64,000 nucleotides of DNA from Whalleya microplaca (Eukaryota; Ascomycota; Sordariomycetes; Xylariales; Xylariaceae), in the NCBI GenBank assembly GCA_022497155.1, contig MU385748.1, positions 372,001 through 436,000 on the forward strand, given 5' to 3'. A program made the translations under genes and the position numbers. This document shows positions 55,369 to 64,000 of this stretch, in pieces (the stretch's first letter is position 1; the number at the start of each line of letters is the position of its first letter). The notes beneath the pieces are model-generated. The model saw only the letters and a list, made by a program, of their open reading frames with translations, was not told where the DNA came from and searched no databases.

Positions 55369-58146
55369 TCACGTGCCAGGAGTGCCTGTGTTCAGAAACG
55401 TATAAGAGCCATCTGATGATTCTTGCTGTGATTGCTGGTCGGGGTTTACTGAGAAGAACTGGAAGGTCGACTGGTCTGGACCCCAAGGAGCTGTCTGCGC
55501 AAAGTTGTCAAAGGCGTCCTGTCGATTTATTGTTAGCATCTCTTCAATCTTAAACGCATATGGTATGAAGTCTCGTACCCAATCGAAGTTCTGGTCAATA
55601 GCCATGCCTCCAGCGTTACCTAGGTTGGTGAACATCGAGAATGGCGACGCAGCATTGTTAATAATGCCCGAATTATCCGGCTGATACTCTGGTGTAAGAC
55701 CCGTCCCTGTGCCTATACCACCAAGATCTGGGTAGGTGGTCCCACCAGGAGATTGGAAGTTGGGTGTAAGCCCTCCCGAAAGCATTCCAAGTGTCATGGC
55801 TGCGGAGTGCTCGGGCTGCATATCGCCGGTTCCAAGATTACCAAACAGGTTTTCAGTCTGCAGTGGTGATATTTCGTCACTGCCCACTGAGGTATCTGGG
55901 TTCTTGATCTTGCTCAACATAATATCAAGAATGCTTGCCGCTTTGTAAGCTTCCACCGATTCCTGCGATAGCGATTTCCAGATATCCCGAACATTTTCGA
56001 GACAGTCTATCATTCCTTGGCGTTGCTCTGGTGTCCAGAAATAGGCGGCTTGGGAGCCCTGACGCTGAGCAGATTTAGCTGCAAGGTAGTCGTGGTGTAG
56101 ATCTAGGACCACCAGCATTGTAGGTAATAAGCTATCCCTCGAGGTCGCCGAAGCGAACCATTTCATAGCTCGAAGTCGACCATTTGGTTGGCATTCGCGG
56201 TGTGCTGTTCTCAGGTGCGACAGTGTTTCCAGGGAAGCCTCGACCGCACTACGCCGAGAATAGGCATACCGTGGGTTTGATCGTGCTCGTATCATGTGTT
56301 TCTTATGTAGCATACACATGATTTTCTGGTATAAGATATCTAAATTAAATCTGGCAATGATAAGTGTCACAGGGTCGTGTGAGCCTTCTAATGGTTGTAG
56401 CTTTAGATGAGGTGGAAATTCGTCCATAATTTCACGGAGCTTCCGGTCATGGTGCAAGATCTCGTCGTAGGTTACCTGTTTGCCTACTCTTGACACTGCT
56501 TGGAGAATATTTCCAAATTCACCACACAGCCTAGTCTTGGCGATCATATAGGCTATCGGGCTAGGCTCTGTGAGTGATCTAGGCGGAGGAAGAGCCTTGC
56601 TGGCAGGCCCAAATTCGTCGTCAAAAAGATTGTTTGGAGGTTTCGTGTCGGTATCGTGTTCATATATCATCGTCGGCAAGCTGACCTTTACAATAATCAG
56701 TTACTATCCAACCCCGCCGCCAGAGCTGGATCCCAATCCACCGAATACTGACCTGGTAGGAGAACATGATATCGGCCATGCGTACTAAGGCCCACGTTCG
56801 CCGCCTCATTTCCTAGATGCGTACCAAGGTCAGCCAAGAGAGTTCCACCGCATTGATACTATTTCGGGGGTAGCCTTACCCCTTTAAACGGCGTGATTGA
56901 CGGAAACCACTCTGCGTCTCGGTGGTAGCCCATACGAAAGGCAATTCTAGTGATAATGGAATTGATGAGCCAAAGGGAAAGATCCGCATCCCAGCGCGAG
57001 GAATACTCTCCGAATAGGTAAAGCAGCATCGTCTCCACCGTATACTCGACCGGCTTAGTATAATCTGCGACCACCAAGCATTGCACCGTTCGTAACCGGA
57101 ATTCTGCCGCAAGTTCTAGGGCTCTCCCTTTCCACTCGGGAGGCTCATCTCCTACCTTATGGTAGCTAAGCATTGCAAGGCATAACATGGAATACACCAG
57201 GCCGATCCACATAAGCGAAGATTTGGACGGGTCTTGCCAGTGAGCTCGCATTTGCTGCTGAAATGAAGGCCCATGCACTATACTGGCTGCCGTGTCCATG
57301 GAATTGAAGTACCGGGAGACGAGTGTTGTTATTGCGCTCTTCGAGGGCAACTCCGCTCTCAACTCCACCTCCGATGATGGCGGAGAAGAAAGTAAAAAGA
57401 TTGGCGAGTCTCGAGCCGTTGCAGGCTTTGAAGACATCACTCTTTCGTAGCTGTTCTCGAGGTCCTTCTTATGTGAGGCATAGAAGTTCTTGACTTCGGA
57501 AATGTCGGCCAATAGGGTATGCCAGTGTTCCTGCCCAATATACATGGACTTGCCCTTATCCGCGTCGACTTTGAGCACACCTAAAGAGGTAGCTAGCCCA
57601 TCATCGACGTCGCTATCTCCACCATCACCATCACCATCACCGTCGTCGTTATCTTTCATTGCCCCGTCATCGTCTCGTTCGAATCTTGCCGAAGAGCTGC
57701 CAGTAGTTGATGGTGCCGTGGGTGCAGCATTCGGTGCGGCTGACGTTTCAATATTGGCACCGCCATGCATCAAACTTAAAACTAAACCTTCCAAACGGTC
57801 AATACGATTCTGCATATCATCAGGACTTGAAGAAGCTCCAGCACTACTTTGATTTTTCCTCCGGCTGGTTGGAGTTGCATAAACGCAGGACTGTGTGTCG
57901 CCTCGTTTAGTGCAGTTATCACAGCTCGGAGAACCCCTATTGCATTTCAACCTATAGATCTAGTCAGCAATGCTGTATTATAAATCTCGAGTGATGAGAT
58001 AGCGTAGCCATCTTTTCAGGTACTTACTTTCTAGTCCGGCACGGATAGCAGCTGAGTGGCACCCGATTTCTACGCCGAACGACCCTGAACTGCTCCTCGG
58101 GCGAATGGCCCGAGGACGAAGTAGCGGATGGTGGTGTGGGGGTCAT
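55369..58146 (-). CDS. Zn2Cys6 transcription factor with fungal_trans domain
   Basis: Five exons, 58146-58028, 57951-56880, 56812-56753, 56685-55579 and 55518-55369, give 835 aa. Intron 1 interrupts the zinc cluster, which joins as CYPCRTRK-LKCNRGSPSCDNC with the sixth Cys in DTQSC. A short heptad region (DDMQNRIDRLEGLVLSLM) and an acidic Asp/Gly repeat follow. The middle domain carries RYFNSMDTAASIVHGPSF, LAAEFRLRTVQCLVVADY, TRIAFRMGYHRDAEWFP and FKG-EMRRRTWALVRMADIM, typical of PF04082. The last intron (55578-55519) is exactly 60 nt with no stop, so reading through it also gives an ORF; GTACGA donor, GCTAAC branch and GACAG acceptor support it as a true intron, joining FDW-DAFDNFAQ. A nuclear regulator; targets unknown. 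It lies about 1 kb behind the amylase on the same strand. Confidence 0.88.
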
Positions 58147-59807
58147 GTTGAAAGAAAGGCGCGCCTTTAAAATAGAATGGCTTTCGAGGTGCTCACTCTG
58201 GTGTCAGAGATGTATGCCGGACTTAGGAAAGTCGAATGATATAAGAAGGGCCAGTCCCCCCTATAATCCACGCAAGCCACCGTCCCGAACAGATGCCCAA
58301 GTAGTGGGTCACGGGAGGAGAAGCCAATGAGTCAGCGTCGAAGGCGGCTTGCAAGACGACAGGTCAACATCAAGGATTGCAGCGATCCGGAGATAGAGAG
58401 CTGCTTGCAGGAAGTCCAGGGGTATAAGAATCACAATGACGCCAAGAGCAGGACCGAATCCGCTCAGTCACTGGTATCTTCGCTAGATCGGCCACCAATG
58501 AGATACAATGGCCACAATGCCAGGTATAAAAGCGCAGCTAGGGACCTTTCCCTTCACGTCTTTGACCTGAGGTGGTGTGAAGTGAGCTGTCGCCTTGATA
58601 CTCAGGCGAAGCCCTACAACACCGAAACCGCAACTAACACAGTCGATCTACCAATATGACCCAGATGACCAATTCGCCACGGCAGTCATATAGTTACTTC
58701 GAAGCACAGCCGTGCGCAATGTTGGTAGTCGAGCCGGTGGTTCAGGTGAATCTGACCCAACAGACACCGAATTTGCCCCGCGTATATTCTGGGAAGCAGG
58801 CCAGCGGACGATTGCCAATGTTGGATGACAAATAGGCCGTTGCGGTAGCGGGAGAATATTGTCGCAACCGCTTAGCACGTAGGGAAACAAGGTGCGACGT
58901 GTCGTCGGCGTTTAAGGTACAGTGAGCTTCGGGGCTACTATTAGTATAGAAGCTGCTCGTGAAGTAAACGATGCTGACGATTGTACTATAGTCACAAGGC
59001 AAATCAGTCGTCAGTTTCCCTTACGATTCACGAGCAATATAAAGGAGGTGCGCGATCGGCTTACAGGTCTGGCCAAAAGGTTAACTGCCACGAATCACCT
59101 TTTTATTGCCGTCAAACGACCTCTAAGACGGACGATGAGGGGGGCACGGCGATGTCAACTACGGCCACCGAGTCAACAGCACAGCGGTACGATTGTATAG
59201 ATTGGTAAACGATTGAATTTCAGGCTAGAATAGTTGGGTCGAAAAAGAAAGGTTCAAGTTTGGACAAAGACCGTCTCGGAAAGTCGAGAGAGTAATCTGT
59301 AGTTGAAAACAGAAAGAAGGATTGCGACGGCGAAGTCTACCTAACATCGTCCAACTAAGGGCGCTAAGTAGAAAGAAGATAGTGGGGGAATGTTGCGGTA
59401 CTGGAGCGCTGAATATCTAATTACGGTGTGTTCCAGGTGCTTAATGCTTGGCTGTACATACGCTACTAGTAAGTATATACCCAAAGCAGCTAGCGGCGTC
59501 CTATATACAGCTCGAATGCCCACAAGTGCGAACTCTATCTTCTCTGAAGTGATCGACTATACGCTCAATCGAAGCATTGTTGGCAGTAATCAGATAAATT
59601 ACCTAGGTTAGTAGAATCCTAGGCAGCCGTGCTTAGTAATGCCTAAGGAATCAGGGTTTATCACGCTCGTCGTATGCAGGACTGCATAAATGTGAGTCAC
59701 TCATACCTCAGTTGCAACCATGCATACTTATACCATGTAGGTATGGTGTGCGTACGCCCATGTTGCCTGCTGCATGCGTTCACAGGGCCACCTGACCTTA
59801 TCGCAAA

Positions 59808-59838
59808 CATACTTACATACTTACATACTTACTTACAT
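59808..59838 (+). repeat. ACATACTT tandem repeat
   Basis: About three to four units of the 8-mer ACATACTT, ending ACTTACAT. A simple-sequence microsatellite in intergenic DNA. Confidence 0.8.
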
Positions 59839-59910
59839 ATCCGAGCAGACTGCGAACTGTATAAGTATATCTCTCGAGGAATACTTACAAGAAGAGATTC
59901 GGAACAATTC

Positions 59911-59940
59911 GTGGGAATTGGTGGGAATTGGTGGGAATTG
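59911..59940 (+). repeat. GTGGGAATTG x3 tandem repeat
   Basis: Three exact copies of the decamer GTGGGAATTG. Minisatellite-like; it could vary in number between strains. Confidence 0.95.
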
Positions 59941-61430
59941 ATGTGTCCAAGGCCTCATGTGCAGCCGGAAAGAGACTTGGCAGTTAATATAATATAGGTA
60001 GAACAGTGTTGCAAATGTAATCCAGTTCTTCAGAGTAGCCAACCAACTTACCAACTTTAATATCTCAGTCCGGATGGGAGGTCTGACATTTCGGATAACT
60101 CTGCCGTACATTTTTTGTGAAAATCCCCAACATCGTGGGCTCAGCCCCTGTTGTATGACTCTGACGTCCTGTATGTAGATTGGATTTGAAGACATACGAT
60201 TCGGACTTTAGCGGCTAACGCCGGGCTTATATGGTGAGCGTCTGTCCCTAACAATCGGACACAGTTCTGAATTCTGCAACGAATTGCGAGGACCAATGTT
60301 GAAGCAAGACCAATTAGGTTACAACTTGGTCTTCTAAACGCCATCGGACTAGGTAAGTAATGCACAACGACATGCTGGTGTGGCCATGTAGTAGCAAGAA
60401 TTGATTGGCGCAACTCGGGAGTAAATGCAGTTGTTCTGACTGTTTCGGACATCGAACCTGTTTTCCATCTTGATATATGTCTCGTTATCGTAGTAAAACT
60501 CAGGTCGGCAGTCGATATGTGAGATAGATTAGTTAGACCGATATATACTAGTTCGAGAACAATGTCAGCCAAGTGCAATCACTATCTCACGATTACCTAT
60601 TACTTCCACCGTATAGTACCATCATAGGTGTTACCATAGTGCTTTGACCATAGAACTAGATGCCCTTAGCTAAAGAAAACTGTTCAGACCAGTGTTTAGG
60701 TAGATAATGTCTATGTGTTCGCTTGGCCGGGCCATCGGCCGCCTCCGGATCGTGGCGGGCTTCTGTTAAACGGTAAACGGTGGGGACTGGACGTTGGAAC
60801 GGAGCAGCCGCAACATTGCAACGGTGGCCGGACCTTGACCTCATCTAACCTCTTCGACGTTGCGACTATCCTCCGAACATATCTCCCAATGGCTTTTCGG
60901 CGATTAGCCTCCCGGACCGATCAGCAGGATTCCCTCTCTTTGGAATAGCGAGTTATGTAGGTACGCCAACGAGCCCAGCTGCATGGCTTGGGATCCAATC
61001 AACGCGCCACGAGCCGCTGCATCCTGCGACAGGGATCATGGCCATTCCGCCGCCTCTTACTAAACATCGAGGCCAGCACTGAGGCCAGGTCAATTATTCT
61101 GCCGCCTTATCGCACAACACACGGCCAAAAGGAGACGCGATAGCCTCAACCCCCTATATTCCCTTGATGCGATACCGCGGACTGTGATCTCTCAATGACG
61201 GTATCAATCGCTACCGCCGATCATACTTGCCGAATAAACACCGGCCGGTGCGGCTGTCGCTGCGCCTAAGCTAGCCGCGTCGCAATTGGCACCCTTCAAG
61301 GATCCCCCGATACTACAGCTATGCTTTATAAGCTACTCAGGAGCTAGTATCGGTTTGCGGCTCAAATTAACCTTGGTTATATGTCTGGCCTATGAGGGCG
61401 CAAGTCGTACGTCGCATCTATTATTGATAG

Positions 61431-63680
61431 ATGGCTACGTACCCCCCTATACAACCCCTATCGCCGACGGAGCATCATCAGAAGCGGATAGAAGCTTCGT
61501 TACATGGGAACGAAGACGGTCGAAGCCGAAGCCTTGGTGTTGCTGATGGTGAGGATGATGCTGCTGATGAGAGCAGACGTCTGCTTGGGGCTGGGCATGG
61601 CGATGTTGAAGGGATGAGCAGGGAGGGAGTCCAGAAGCGTTGCCAATCATGGTGGCCGCTTGCGGCATTTATCCTCGCTTGTGTCGGTACAACCTTCGTC
61701 CTCGCATGGCTGGCACTATCCCTGAAGGTCGATCAGCCCTCGGACCCGACCAAGTCAGCTCTAGAAGCGGCTCTAGACACACCTCTCCGGCTTCGGGACG
61801 AGGACTACGTTCTCGACCCTGACTGGGATTTTGGAGCTCCTAGCCAGACACGTTCCTATGATTGGGTTATCGTGGATAAGGAAGGCGACCCTGACGGCAT
61901 CTACAAGCCAATGATGACGATCAACGGTCAGTTTCCCGGTCCATTAATAGAGGTCAACGAGGGCGATACGATCGAGGTCAATGTACGGAACTTTGCTTCC
62001 AACGCCACAGCTTTACATTGGCACGGTATATTTCAGAACGGCACAAACTGGATGGATGGGGCTGCGGGTGTAACTCAATGTCCCATTGCCCCCGGGAGAT
62101 CGTACCAATACAAGTTCAATATCACTGATCAAGCTGGTACATGTAAGTCATCTGCCACTTGACAATGAATCCCCCAATCACTGGTCCCATGTTATATCTT
62201 GACAAGTCACTCAACTCACCGCTTCTTAGATTTCTACCACGGTCATCAGGGGGTCCAGGCGCTCGATGGGCTCGTAGGGCCACTCGTAGTCCATAGTCGA
62301 GATGAAGCCATGCATCGGCCGATCCCCTATTTGTCGGACAGAGTGGTTCTGCTCCAGGACTGGTATTACGATCCAAGTGGACTCATGCGAGACGTTTTAT
62401 CTCCGGGCGTCGAAGATGCGCCGATACCCAATACGGCGTTGATTAACGGGGTGAACCAGGCTGACTGCTCGAACCACCCTGGCAGGCGGTGTTCAGACGT
62501 CGCAAAGTCTTACCCGAGGTTGGACCTAGCTCCTAACGGAGCTCATAGGCTACGGTTTATCAATGTCGGGGGCTTTGCCTGGTTCCAGGTGGCGGTAGAT
62601 GAGCATAATTCTATGTCCATAATCGAGGTAGATGGGACCAGGGTTGAGCCAACAGCTCAGTCCTCCTTGGTCATTGCACCGGGCCAGCGGTACAGTGCCA
62701 TCTTGACAACAGATAAGCTCAACCAAGAAGCATTCTGGCTTCGTGCTCAGATGATAACCGCCTGCTTTGCCGACCAAACTCTCCCTGAAAATGGCATTGA
62801 CGAGGCAAAGGCTGTTGTTCGCTACACGACCCCTAACAAAAAGAGGCATGGTGGTCATGGTGATAAAGATGATAACGACCATCAATCCCTGCCCTTGCCC
62901 ACGACAACTTCAGAGCTCAAGTACCTTTCGACATGCAAGGACATGAGCTCCACGACCTCATTCTCTCCCTCTCCCCCACAGCTAGCCCCAGCACACGCTG
63001 ACCACTCATGGTACCTCCGCGTGAACCTCGCCATCGGCGACTGGCGCCTCCAGCGCGGCGTCATGAACGCCTCCTCGCTGCGCCCGAGCCTGAAATTGCC
63101 CACCCTCCACCGCGTCCTCGACGGCCTCTCGCACGCCAACGAGTCCTTCGTCCAAGAAGGCGTCAACGACGCCGCCTTCGACCCGATCTCCGAGCTCGTG
63201 ATCTCCCACAACACCCTCGAGACCGTCGACATCATCCTGCAGAACATGGACGAGAACAGCCACCCCTTCCACCTGCACGGCACGCAGATGTGGGTGCTCG
63301 GCGCCGGCCACGGGTACTTCCCGGGCTACGAGGCCCTGGGCTTGCAGCCCGAGGGCAGGGGGCTTCTTGATCCCGCGGACGCGAGCGTCGTTGCTAATCC
63401 CCTGAAGAGAGACACGATCACGGCTGAGGGCTTCGGCTGGGTGTTATTAAGGTTCGTGGCAAACAACCCGGGGGTCTGGCTCTTCCATTGCCATGTCATA
63501 TGGCATTCGGAGGCCGGAATGGGCATGCTGTTTCTGTCGCGGACGGATGTAATGAAGGGCTGGGTGCTCCCTGCTGAGGCGAGGCGGCTGTGCGAGCCCC
63601 CTGAGGAAGAGCTGAGGAAGGGGGCACCGCCTAGGGATGAGGTCTTCTTTGGTTTCGATGGTGATGATGATGGAGAATAA
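61431..63680 (+). CDS. membrane-anchored multicopper oxidase (laccase/ferroxidase-like)
   Basis: Two exons, 61431-62142 and 62230-63680, give 720 aa; the intron (GTAAGT...TTAG) is in phase 1 and rebuilds the Tyr before FYHGHQG. A cytosolic N-terminus of about 73 residues precedes one transmembrane helix (residues 74-97, PLAAFILACVGTTFVLAWL), so the oxidase domain should face the lumen or outside. Copper motifs are complete: HWHGIFQNGTNWMDG (His196, His198), YHGHQG (His241, His243), HPFHLHGT (His582, 585, 587) and HCHVIWHSEAGM (His657, Cys658, His659, His663). A Gly replaces the usual Ser in the second motif. An unusual His/Asp/Lys-rich loop (KKRHGGHGDKDDNDHQ) lies in the middle. Possible roles are phenol or pigment oxidation, or Fe(II) oxidation; no iron permease gene is adjacent in the window. 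Confidence 0.92.
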
Positions 63681-64000
63681 AAGATGCAGTAAGTTTTCTA
63701 TATTATTTACGTGTTGGATTTCCATAGAAAAAGTACTTCCGTGCCAACGGGGAATATACTTGTTATTATGTTTACATAGAAATTAGCTACTATGAGTTAT
63801 ACTATACTTAGAGGGGCCTTTGGCCCTGAGCCACGAAAACATAATGTTAGTATTTCAACTTCCTTGTTCTTGGTGCTGGCGATAGCCTTCTATGTCAATA
63901 CGATGAAAAATATGTATGATGTTCAAAAGATAGCAATAGGTAAATCTCCATTAAAGCCTGAATATCTACAGAATATACTCCCAATCCCTCATTTCTATCT
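63681..64000. other. 3' flank of the oxidase gene
   Basis: 320 bp of AT-rich sequence. A GGGGCCTTTGGCCC hairpin-like core near 63811-63824 resembles the GC-rich core of the dispersed repeat. No ORF. Confidence 0.4.

Larger units (their letters stand above)
58147..61430. other. long intergenic block
   Basis: About 3.3 kb. Only short ORFs are present (for example 58327-58659 + and 60141-60578 -), none with a domain. Two short tandem repeats lie at 59.81 and 59.92 kb. No RNA gene was recognised. Confidence 0.45.

Overview
The window comes from a filamentous ascomycete (Pezizomycotina; Sordariomycetes is my inference). The evidence is short spliceosomal introns of about 50-130 nt, monocistronic genes on both strands, two Zn2Cys6 regulators, a Lsm8 gene, a Taka-amylase-type enzyme and a Tma17/Adc17-like protein. 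Gene-dense stretches alternate with AT-rich, gene-poor blocks (about 2.6-4.6, 9-12.6, 13.2-14.4, 32-34.6, 36-40 and 58.2-61.4 kb). Two of these blocks hold short diverged repeats whose differences are mostly C/T and G/A, as expected of old RIP-mutated elements.

Layout. 1-14 kb looks accessory: a LovD/EstB-type serine esterase (+), a zinc-finger AlkB-like 2OG-Fe(II) dioxygenase (+), a 24-bp-arm hairpin, an acyltransferase-3 membrane enzyme (-), a tRNA-like element and a small secreted cysteine protein (+). 14.5-27.7 kb is mostly housekeeping: mitochondrial P5C dehydrogenase (-), PhoD-like phosphatase (-), mitochondrial rhomboid protease (-), M20 carboxypeptidase (-) and a divergent Tma17/Adc17-like chaperone (+). 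29-41.5 kb has a Cys-motif orphan ORF, an SDR oxidoreductase and two conserved unknown proteins, all on the minus strand. 43.9-46.2 kb has a nucleoside hydrolase (+) converging on LSM8 (-). 46.7-58.1 kb holds two Zn2Cys6 transcription factors (-) flanking a secreted protein (+) and a secreted alpha-amylase (-). 61.4-63.7 kb encodes a membrane-anchored multicopper oxidase (+).

I rebuilt exon structures by hand from splice consensus and reading-frame continuity, 36 introns in all. Three of them use GC-AG boundaries, all with the donor (A/C)AG|GCAAGT. A second unexpected pattern is a set of sharply bounded GC-rich patches of roughly 300-650 bp inside coding sequences of at least six unrelated genes; these also create long false antisense ORFs. 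No operon, CRISPR array, integron or intact transposon is visible. The most unusual single locus is the AlkB-like gene, whose first putative zinc knuckle is only revealed by removing a GC-AG intron.
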